A stretch of 41,296 nt of DNA, taken from positions 1-41,296 of the forward strand of contig CAMLQG010000023.1 in NCBI GenBank assembly GCA_946482075.1. Direction: 5' to 3'. This DNA is from an uncultured Erythrobacteraceae bacterium (GTDB lineage Bacteria > Pseudomonadota > Alphaproteobacteria > Sphingomonadales > Sphingomonadaceae). Made by a program: the position numbers and the translations under genes. The notes beneath the pieces were generated by a model that saw only the letters and a list, made by a program, of their open reading frames with translations, was not told where the DNA came from and did no database searches. Within the stretch, counting starts at the first letter, position 1. Every line of letters starts with the position of its first letter. Shown here one piece after another: positions 35,317 to 41,296 of this stretch.

Positions 35317-36018
35317 ATGATGAAAATCGCTTTCCGGAATATGGGCCGAAATATCGGGAAACGGCTGAAAACAGCCGCTGTTCCGTTGATGATCGTTGCG
35401 CTGACGGCTTGCGCTACTCCGTTCAAGGCGGACGTCTCGCGCTTCGAGAGCCAGCTGCCGGCACCGCAGGGCCAGACCTTCGCTGTCGTCGCCGACGATC
35501 CGGGCATGGCCGGCGGGCTCGAATTCTCCCGCTATGCCGATCTTGTCGCGCAGAAGATGGAAGGGCTGGGCTACACCCGCGCGGCACCCAGCAAGGCGAC
35601 GCTGATCGCCCGGTTCGATTATGGCGTCGACAATGGCCGCGAGAAGATCACGTCCGACGGCTTCTATCGCGATCCGTTCTATTCGCCCTGGTACGGCTAT
35701 GGACGGCGCGGCTTCGGCTATGGTGCGTTCGGCCGCCCCTGGGGCTATGGCTGGTACGACCCCTGGTTCGACGGCGGCGGCGTGCGCAGCTACACGATCT
35801 ACACCAGCGGCATAGACCTGAAGATCGACCGCGCAGCCGACGGCGCGCGCCTGTTCGAAGGCAAGGCCCAGGCGGTCTCGACCTCGAACCGGCTGCAATA
35901 TGTCGTGCCGAACCTCGTCGATGCGATGTTCACCGATTTCCCGGGCAATTCCGGCGAGACCGTGCGCATCACCATCGCACCCGAAAACGGCCAGAAGACG
36001 GTGAAGCGCGTCAACTGA
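35317..36018 (+). CDS. DUF4136 domain-containing lipoprotein
   Basis: 233 residues. A signal peptide ends in lipobox LTAC (C32), so it is a predicted lipoprotein. The DUF4136 domain follows: RFESQLPAPQGQTFAVVADDP, YADLVAQKMEGLGYTRAAPSKATLIARFDYGVD, then GARLFEGKAQAVSTSNRLQYVVPNLVDAMFTDFPG near the end. A Tyr/Gly/Trp/Phe-rich insert (about residues 121-152, e.g. YGYGRRGFGYG) sits in the middle of the domain. The function of DUF4136 lipoproteins is unknown. MMK or MK are equivalent starts. A perfect terminator follows. Confidence 0.87.
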   Translation: MMKIAFRNMGRNIGKRLKTAAVPLMIVALTACATPFKADVSRFESQLPAPQGQTFAVVADDPGMAGGLEFSRYADLVAQKMEGLGYTRAAPSKATLIARFDYGVDNGREKITSDGFYRDPFYSPWYGYGRRGFGYGAFGRPWGYGWYDPWFDGGGVRSYTIYTSGIDLKIDRAADGARLFEGKAQAVSTSNRLQYVVPNLVDAMFTDFPGNSGETVRITIAPENGQKTVKRVN

Positions 36019-36039
36019 CGCGTTCCGGTATCGTTGATC

Positions 36040-36075
36040 GAAAAGGGCGGGTCCGTCTCCGGACCCGCCCTTTTC
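36040..36075. terminator. Bidirectional rho-independent terminator
   Basis: A perfect 16-bp stem (GAAAAGGGCGGGTCCG with CGGACCCGCCCTTTTC) and a 4-nt TCTC loop. The stem has AAAA on the left and TTTT on the right, so it works for both the DUF4136 gene (plus) and the ParA-type gene (minus). Confidence 0.92.
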
Positions 36076-36094
36076 AGTGTCTCGTCGTTGTGAA

Positions 36095-36841
36095 TCAGAG
36101 CTTCTTGCGCGCTTCCTGCGCGACTTTGCGTTCGATCGCGGTCCATAGTCTCGCGAAGGCCTGCGCAGCGGGCGATGTCGAGGCGAACGCACCCAGCGGC
36201 ATGCGCCGCACCGCCATCTGTTCGACCACGCTGGCCATCGGAATGACCGGCCAGCTCCCCGCCACGGCGCGCGCTTCCACATGTACCTTGCGGCGGCCGT
36301 CATACATCGAGATCACCGGCAGGATCGGCGGATGCTGCTTGTGATTGGCAGCGATATCGTCGCGGATCGTCTCGATCGCGCGGGAAGCGAGGGGTGAGGG
36401 CGGCAGCGGGACGATGATGACATCGGCCGCGCGGATCACCTGCGCGCTCAATTCGTTCAGCACCGGCGGGCAATCTAGCACGATCCGTTCATAATCCTTC
36501 GACAGGGCCTCGGAAATGCGCAGCAGCCGCTTGCGCTTGCCGAGCGCGAGGAGTTGCCCGTCGATCTGTCGCAGGCTTTCGTCCGCTATCAATATATCGA
36601 GATTCGGCGTGGCGGTGGGTTCCGCCAGCCTGCCGGGATCCTGGCGGTCCAGCAGGACCAGCGCGGCATTGCGCTTGGCCGGCTGTTCCGCGCCGAGTAG
36701 GAACCCGGAACCGCCGGCGGGATCGAGATCCCACAGCAGAGTCCGGCGGCGGGACAGCACGGCGGAACACCAGGCGAGATTGGTGGCGATCGTGGTTTTC
36801 CCCACGCCGCCCTTCACGCTGTAGACTGCAACGACCGCCAT
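36095..36841 (-). CDS. Solo ParA/MinD-type ATPase
   Basis: 248 residues. The deviant Walker A is KGGVGKTT (10-17), preceded by VVAVYSVKGG. Walker A' lies in LLWDLDPAGGSG, and IVLDCPPVLNELSAQVIRAADVIIVPLPPSPLASRAI is Walker B and the switch region. These cytoplasmic ATPases form nucleotide-dependent dimers on DNA or membrane to position cargo. There is no parB, minC/E or plasmid gene beside it, so the cargo is unknown and it is not the chromosomal parA by context. I used the ATG at 36841 (MAVVAVYSV), as the family begins just before the first strand. Confidence 0.88.
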   Translation of the reverse strand: MAVVAVYSVKGGVGKTTIATNLAWCSAVLSRRRTLLWDLDPAGGSGFLLGAEQPAKRNAALVLLDRQDPGRLAEPTATPNLDILIADESLRQIDGQLLALGKRKRLLRISEALSKDYERIVLDCPPVLNELSAQVIRAADVIIVPLPPSPLASRAIETIRDDIAANHKQHPPILPVISMYDGRRKVHVEARAVAGSWPVIPMASVVEQMAVRRMPLGAFASTSPAAQAFARLWTAIERKVAQEARKKL

Positions 36842-37001
36842 GATGCGCCTTTTCCTCACACCGTCTGCGCCGATCGCGGGACCGGCAGATGACTTTCAGA
36901 TGCGGGAATTCAACACGCGCCGACAGGCGCGGTCAATCGCCGCACCTGTCCTGTATCAGGGCCGGACGTCACCGACCTGTCATACTTCTGTCAGAAACGG
37001 A

Positions 37002-37346
37002 TCAGCCGTCGAAATCGGCGCCGATCGAGGTGCTGCGCACCGGTGCAGCGGCAGTGATCCGCATCGCTTCGGCCGATTGGGACAGCGAACCGATTTCATC
37101 GGCTTCGTCCTCGTCATCCGGCAGGACGCGCTGGAGCGACTGCACCACGCTTTCGCGAAGCTGCTTGGGCCGCACGGTGGTTTCCGCGATCTCGCGCAGG
37201 GCGACGACCGGGTTCTTGTCGCGATCGCGATCGACCGTCAGTTCCGCGCCGCCCGAGATTTCACGGGCCCGCTGGGCGGAAAGAAGGACGAGATCGAAGC
37301 GGTTGGGAACCTTATCGACGCAATCTTCGACAGTAACGCGCGCCAT
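37002..37346 (-). CDS. rpoZ: DNA-directed RNA polymerase omega subunit
   Basis: 114 residues. It starts [33 protein letters not shown], the RpoZ signature, with [12 protein letters not shown] following. Omega assists assembly of beta' and can contribute to ppGpp binding. The C-terminal extension ([23 protein letters not shown]) is an acidic tail longer than in E. coli and typical of alphaproteobacteria. The ATG at 37346 is chosen by homology over one six codons upstream. It is transcribed in the same direction as the ParA-type gene, 160 nt upstream of it. Confidence 0.94.
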   Translation of the reverse strand: MARVTVEDCVDKVPNRFDLVLLSAQRAREISGGAELTVDRDRDKNPVVALREIAETTVRPKQLRESVVQSLQRVLPDDEDEADEIGSLSQSAEAMRITAAAPVRSTSIGADFDG

Positions 37347-37498
37347 GGGCACTCCGGTAAACAAGCGTGTCGGAAAGGCGGCGATCTAGGGGCGGGGCTC
37401 GGGAAAGTCAAGGATTCGGAGCATCCGGCGGGGTCGACCATCGAACCGTCGGACGCGCCGGGCTTGCCCTATGGAAGCGGCCGGGCCAAGGATCGCTT

Positions 37499-38695
37499 AT
37501 GGAGGAGTTGGAGTACAGGAGCGGGGCGACCCCTCGCCCACGAATGCCGTTTCGCGAATCGTCCCCGTTCACCGTGCCGGCGCAGGGGCACGAATTCACT
37601 TTCCACCCGGACGGGGCGGAACGGCTCGACACGCTGCTCGCGCTGATCGACGGCGCGAAGCTCTCGCTCGACATCTGCTTCTACATCTTCGCGGCGGACA
37701 GCACCGGACGGCGGGTGCGCGATGCGCTACAGGAAGCGACCAGGCGCGGCGTTGCGGTGACGCTGATCATCGACGGGTTCGGGGCGACCGCTCCCGCCGC
37801 CTTCTTCCAGCCCCTCGTCGAAGCAGGCGCGACTTTCTGCCGCTTCATGCCACGCTGGACGCGCCGCTATCTGATCCGCAACCACCAGAAGATCGTCATC
37901 GCGGATAACACGAAGGCGATGATCGGCGGCTTCAACATAGCGGACGAGTATTTCGCGAGCGCCGAACAGGATGGCTGGTCCGATCTCGGCGTAGTGCTGC
38001 GCGGGCCGGTGGTGGAGGATCTGAAGGACTGGTTCACCGCGATTTCCAGCTGGACCCTGCTGCCCAAGGGGCAGTTCCGTTCCATCCGGCGAATGGTGCG
38101 CGAATGGAATCCGGGCCATGGCCCCGTCCGCCTGCTGATGGGTGGGCCCACCCGGGGGCTGAGCACCTGGGCACGCTGCGTGAGTCACGATCTCGGCCAT
38201 GCTGCCCGGCTCGACATGGCGATGGCCTATTTCTCGCCCGCGACGATCCTGCTCGGCAAGATCGGCCGGATCGCGCGCCAGGGCGCCACGAGGCTTCTCC
38301 TGCCATCCCGATCGGACAATGGCGCAACGGTGGGCGCCTCACGCATCCTCTATGGCCAGCTTCTGAAACGCGGCGCGCGGATCTTCGAATTCCTGCCTGC
38401 CCGGCTTCACACCAAGCTGATCGTGATCGACGACACGGTCTATATCGGTTCGGCGAATTTCGACATGCGCAGCCTCTACATCAATCTCGAGCTGATGTTG
38501 CGGATCGAGGATGCGGGGCTTGCGGCGCGGATGCGCCGCTATATCGACCACCAGGTCGCCGCCGCACAACCGATCTCCCGCGAACTGCATCGCAGCCGCC
38601 TGACCCCGCTCAACCGCCTGCGCTGGACCTTGAGCTGGTTCATTGTGGCAGTAGTGGATTACACAGTCTCGCGAAGGCTGAATCTGGGGCTCTAG
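37499..38695 (+). CDS. Phospholipase D family protein (cardiolipin synthase-like)
   Basis: 398 residues with two PLD half-sites. The first HxK(x)4D is at H129-K131-D136 ([21 protein letters not shown]) and the second at H304-K306-D311 ([20 protein letters not shown]). [36 protein letters not shown] opens the catalytic fold. There is no N-terminal membrane anchor; a hydrophobic stretch ([12 protein letters not shown]) near the C-terminus could associate with the membrane. Phosphatidyl transfer (cardiolipin synthase ClsB/C-like) is likely but not certain. The ATG at 37499 is the first near the start of the fold. Its stop codon overlaps the dut stop on the other strand. Confidence 0.88.
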   Translation: MEELEYRSGATPRPRMPFRESSPFTVPAQGHEFTFHPDGAERLDTLLALIDGAKLSLDICFYIFAADSTGRRVRDALQEATRRGVAVTLIIDGFGATAPAAFFQPLVEAGATFCRFMPRWTRRYLIRNHQKIVIADNTKAMIGGFNIADEYFASAEQDGWSDLGVVLRGPVVEDLKDWFTAISSWTLLPKGQFRSIRRMVREWNPGHGPVRLLMGGPTRGLSTWARCVSHDLGHAARLDMAMAYFSPATILLGKIGRIARQGATRLLLPSRSDNGATVGASRILYGQLLKRGARIFEFLPARLHTKLIVIDDTVYIGSANFDMRSLYINLELMLRIEDAGLAARMRRYIDHQVAAAQPISRELHRSRLTPLNRLRWTLSWFIVAVVDYTVSRRLNLGL

Positions 38696-39174
38696 TCCCC
38701 CAGATTCCGGACCCCGCCCGTCGAACCGAACCCGCCCGCTCCGCGCGCGGTTTCGGCCAGTTCCGCGACTTCCAGCCATCCGGCGCGGACCACCGGCGCC
38801 AGCACCAGCTGCGCGATCCGGTCGCCGCGATGGATGGCGAAATCCTCCGCCCCGAGATTGATCATGATGATCTTCAGCTCGCCGCGATAATCCGAATCGA
38901 TCGTGCCGGGCGTGTTGGGCAGGCTGATCCCGTGCTTGAGCGCGAGCCCCGAGCGCGGACGGACCTGGATCTCGTAGCCATCGGGGATCGCCAGCGCGAG
39001 GCCGGTCGCCACCGCATGCCGGCCGCCGGTCGGAAGCACGACGTCTTCCGCCGCAAGCACGTCCATTCCCGCCGCGCCATCGGTCGCATAGGCCGGCAGG
39101 GCCAGACCTTCGGCATGGGGCAGGCGCCTGATCTGGACGGGAACGGGATCGAACACGGACTTAAGCGAACTCAT
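38692..39174 (-). CDS. dut: Deoxyuridine 5'-triphosphate nucleotidohydrolase (dUTPase)
   Basis: 160 residues, trimeric dUTPase. All five motifs are present: DGAAGMDV (32-39), RPRSGLA (72-78), [12 protein letters not shown] (88-99), GDRIAQLV (117-124) and [10 protein letters not shown] (144-153). It hydrolyses dUTP to dUMP, keeping uracil out of DNA and feeding dTMP synthesis. Its start overlaps the 3' end of coaBC by 14 nt, so the two are translationally coupled. Its TAG and the TAG of the opposite PLD gene share the palindrome CTAG. Confidence 0.97.
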   Translation of the reverse strand: MSSLKSVFDPVPVQIRRLPHAEGLALPAYATDGAAGMDVLAAEDVVLPTGGRHAVATGLALAIPDGYEIQVRPRSGLALKHGISLPNTPGTIDSDYRGELKIIMINLGAEDFAIHRGDRIAQLVLAPVVRAGWLEVAELAETARGAGGFGSTGGVRNLGD

Positions 39175-40429
39175 CGGCAATCTTTTCCACCAGCCGCCGG
39201 GCGACTTCCTCCTTGGGGAGATTGTCCCAGCTGTCGACACCAAACTCGGTCACGATGTGGACGCGGTTGCGGTCGCCGCCCATCACATCGCCCGACACGT
39301 CATTCGCCACGATCCAGTCCGCCCCCTTGCGTTGGCGCTTGGCTTTGGCGTGCTCGATCACATTGTCGGTCTCGGCCGCGAACCCGACGACGAGGCGCGG
39401 CCGCGGGATACCGGCCGCCAGCGTGGCAAGGATGTCCGGGTTTTCCGCGAGCCTGAGCGCGGGCGGCGCGGATTCGCGCTTCTTCAGCTTGATCCCGGAA
39501 ATATCCGCGCTGCGCCAGTCGGCCACCGCCGCGACCATCACGGCTGCATCGGCGGGCAGCGCATCGTGCACCGCCGCCGCCATCTCGACCGCGGTCTCCA
39601 CGTCCACCCGGTCGACGCCCGGCGGAGTGGGCAAGTTGACCGGGCCGGACACCAGCGTGACGCGCGCACCGGCGGCCGCGGCCGCGGCCGCGATCGCATA
39701 GCCCTGCTTGCCCGAGGAGCGATTGGCGATGTAGCGCACCGGATCGATCGGCTCATGCGTGGGGCCGGCAGTCACCAGCACATGCCGGCCGTAGAGCGGG
39801 CGATGGTCCGGCAGCGCGGCGAAATCGGGCTGGTCCGCCAGCGGATCGGGCAGGGGCGCCACGCCGCCGGGCGCGACCGCTCCGGGATCGAGAGCCATGA
39901 TCCGCGCGATTTCGCGCCAGATCCGCTCCGGTTCCGGCAGGCGGCCGGGGCCGAATTCGCCGCAGGCCATCTCGCCTTCATCCGGCTCCATGATCGCCAC
40001 GCCCGCATCGCGCAGCTGCGCGACATTCCGCACGGTCGCCGCATGCTGCCACATCCGCACATTCATCGCCGGCACGGCCAGCACCGGCTTGTCGGTGGCC
40101 AGCAGCAGCGTGGTGGCGAGATCGTCCGAAATGCCCGCCGTCATCTTGGCCAGCAGATTGGCGGTGGCGGGGCAGACCACTACCAGATCGGCATCGCGGC
40201 TCAGCTGGATATGGCCCATCTCCACTTCGTTGCGCAGGTCCCACAGCGTGGTGTGGACGGGGTTTTCGCTCAGCGCGGCAAGCGTCATCGGCGTCACGAA
40301 TTCATGCGCGGCTTCGGTGAGCACGCAAGTGACCGAACCGCCGCCCTTGCGGATCAGACGCACGAGTTCGCAGGCCTTGTATGCGGCGATACCGCCACCG
40401 ACGACGAGGAGGATCCGAGGCATGGGCAT
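39161..40429 (-). CDS. coaBC: Bifunctional phosphopantothenoylcysteine decarboxylase / phosphopantothenate-cysteine ligase
   Basis: 422 residues. The N-terminal flavin-dependent CoaC part has [14 protein letters not shown] (11-24), the active-site His (about H73), PAMN (120-123) and ACGEFGPGR (155-163) with its catalytic Cys. The C-terminal CoaB part has [31 protein letters not shown], a KLKKRE motif (about 320) and [10 protein letters not shown]. It carries out two consecutive steps of coenzyme A synthesis. MPMPRI and MPRI (40423) are equivalent starts. It overlaps dut by 14 nt. Confidence 0.97.
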   Translation of the reverse strand: MPMPRILLVVGGGIAAYKACELVRLIRKGGGSVTCVLTEAAHEFVTPMTLAALSENPVHTTLWDLRNEVEMGHIQLSRDADLVVVCPATANLLAKMTAGISDDLATTLLLATDKPVLAVPAMNVRMWQHAATVRNVAQLRDAGVAIMEPDEGEMACGEFGPGRLPEPERIWREIARIMALDPGAVAPGGVAPLPDPLADQPDFAALPDHRPLYGRHVLVTAGPTHEPIDPVRYIANRSSGKQGYAIAAAAAAAGARVTLVSGPVNLPTPPGVDRVDVETAVEMAAAVHDALPADAAVMVAAVADWRSADISGIKLKKRESAPPALRLAENPDILATLAAGIPRPRLVVGFAAETDNVIEHAKAKRQRKGADWIVANDVSGDVMGGDRNRVHIVTEFGVDSWDNLPKEEVARRLVEKIADEFA

Positions 40430-40527
40430 GATCTAGGGCCTCTTTAGCCACCGCGCAAATCGGGCGACAGCTTTACTTGGCGGAAAAGAGAGCGGAAAAG
40501 GCCCGCAGAACAAGGAGGGGAAATCCA

Positions 40528-40926
40528 ATGAGACTTGCCGTCACTGCACTTGTATTCCTGGGCGGAGCGTTCTTCGTCCTGTTTGCCTTCGCTTTCCTGC
40601 TGACGCCCGATGTCGTAGCCGCGAAGATCGGCATCGCCGCACAGACGACGCAAGGCTTCTCCACGCTGAGAGGCGACCTGTTCGGTTTCTTCGGGATCAT
40701 CGGCATCTGCATGCTGTGGGGCGCCTGGTCCCGCAAGGGCGACCTGTTGCTGGTCCCCGCGATCATCATGGTGGTGGTGATCATCGGCCGCATCGTGAGC
40801 GCGGCGACGGACGGCACTTACGAAGGCATGATCCCGGCCATGGTGATCGAAGCGTTCATCGCGGCGCTGCTGCTGGTCGCGCGCAACATGCTGCCGCATC
40901 ACAAGATCAGCGAAGTGGGCGAATAG
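40528..40926 (+). CDS. Small four-helix membrane protein, DUF4345-like
   Basis: 132 residues beginning MRLAVTALVFLGGAFFVLFAFAFLLTPDVVA. Four hydrophobic helices are visible (about 4-26, 51-69, 74-93, 103-118) with the internal FSTLRGDLFGFFGIIGICMLWG, which resembles the 'RGxxGGxxxxxG' pattern of DUF4345 proteins. Function is unknown. The start is clear: AAGGAGG lies about 9 nt before the ATG, while an upstream in-frame start has none. It is inserted on the plus strand between coaBC and ubiB, which are usually adjacent in sphingomonads. Confidence 0.75.
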   Translation: MRLAVTALVFLGGAFFVLFAFAFLLTPDVVAAKIGIAAQTTQGFSTLRGDLFGFFGIIGICMLWGAWSRKGDLLLVPAIIMVVVIIGRIVSAATDGTYEGMIPAMVIEAFIAALLLVARNMLPHHKISEVGE

Positions 40927-40929
40927 TTC

Positions 40930-41296
40930 TCAGCCGATCCAGTCCAGCGCGAAACCGGCGGCCGCCAGAGCGCCGCCGGCCAGCGCAGCGATCAGATAGC
41001 CGGCCCAGCCGCGCGCCTTGCCGCGGCGCTCCCAGAGCAGTTCCACGTCGGGCAGCGGCGGCTGGTCGGGCGCGCCGCCGCGAGGCGGGAATTTCTCCTC
41101 CAGCCGCCGGACCAGCGCCGGTATGCCCATCAGCGTGGTGAAATCCTCCCGCAGGCGATCCGCGATCGCCGCTTCCGGCCCGAGCTCGTCGCGCAGCCAG
41201 GCCCGCACATAGGGGGCCGAGACATCCCACATGTTGATCGCGGGATGGAGCTGGGTCGCGATTCCTTCGACCATCACCATCGTCTTCTGCAGCAGC
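40930..41296 (-). CDS. ubiB: UbiB family protein, C-terminal part (partial)
   Basis: The 3' end of a gene that runs off the right edge. The visible residues begin LLQKTMVMVEGIATQLHPAINMWDVSAPYVRAWLRDELGPEA, the conserved late segment of UbiB ('MxxxEGxxxxLDPxxNxW'). A C-terminal membrane helix follows (WAGYLIAALAGGALAAAGFALDW). UbiB is an atypical ADRL kinase-like ATPase needed for ubiquinone synthesis. The kinase core is outside the window. Context beside coaBC-dut agrees. Confidence 0.88.
   Translation of the reverse strand, partial: LLQKTMVMVEGIATQLHPAINMWDVSAPYVRAWLRDELGPEAAIADRLREDFTTLMGIPALVRRLEEKFPPRGGAPDQPPLPDVELLWERRGKARGWAGYLIAALAGGALAAAGFALDWIG

Noticed and set aside
36095..36841. 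ParA-type gene as a sign of a plasmid or integrated element
   Set aside because: It is surrounded by core chromosomal genes (rpoZ, dut, coaBC, trpS) and has no parB, origin iterons or mobility genes.

Overview
The window is GC-rich chromosomal DNA (mostly about 65-70% G+C by eye) from an alphaproteobacterium. It is most likely a member of the Sphingomonadales (Erythrobacteraceae, Novosphingobium or similar). The gene order secB / tim44-mltA-smr, the coaBC-dut pair beside ubiB, the alphaproteobacterial AhpC/AhpF, a PEP-CTERM-like surface protein, GGAAC-N16-CGTT (EcfG-type) promoters and small intergenic palindromic repeats all fit; the assignment is inference. I see no insertion sequence, prophage, CRISPR array or rRNA. 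The window cuts a gene at each end.

Layout: 1-1.55 kb holds the start of a putative membrane enzyme (minus), a YcxB-like membrane protein, a small hydrophilic protein with a near-consensus stress promoter, and tRNA-Gln(CTG). 1.7-5.5 kb holds ppx/gppA-rlmE (overlapping), a membrane-anchored cytochrome c and pheA. 5.6-12.1 kb is a six-gene membrane/AAA+ cluster: DUF4129, DUF4350, MoxR ATPase, DUF58, SpoIIM, RDD. Most of its junctions are 4-nt ATGA overlaps, and it is broken by two copies of an approximately 140-bp repeat and one shorter palindromic repeat. 12.2-13.7 kb has a lower-GC acyltransferase-3 gene and a DUF1328 stress protein with a perfect EcfG-type promoter. 14-18.5 kb carries ispG, a pentad-repeat small protein, two convergent L,D-transpeptidases of different families and an EamA exporter. 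18.7-21.9 kb is acnA, then a periplasmic rhodanese-like gene whose start codon abuts a perfect 14-bp hairpin. 22-23.2 kb encodes a 405-residue Ser/Thr/Gly low-complexity exported protein with a C-terminal sorting signal.

23.4-26.5 kb has ruvA and ruvB (separated by a repeat; no ruvC here) divergent from aroC. 26.6-29.1 kb is the peroxide-defence pair ahpC and ahpF, with tandem dyads upstream of ahpC and a strong terminator between the genes. 29.2-35.1 kb contains smr, mltA and tim44-like on the minus strand, divergent from secB, murJ and trpS. 35.3-41.3 kb contains a DUF4136 lipoprotein, a solo ParA-type ATPase, rpoZ, a phospholipase D family protein, dut and coaBC (overlapping), a DUF4345-like membrane protein and the 3' end of ubiB.

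Most genes are housekeeping: aromatic amino acid and isoprenoid synthesis, TCA cycle, envelope and peptidoglycan, recombination, peroxide defence, translation, cofactors. The less understood parts are the MoxR/DUF58/SpoIIM/RDD cluster with its repeat-derived translation signals, the Ser-rich surface protein, the hairpin in front of the rhodanese gene and the stress-regulated small proteins.
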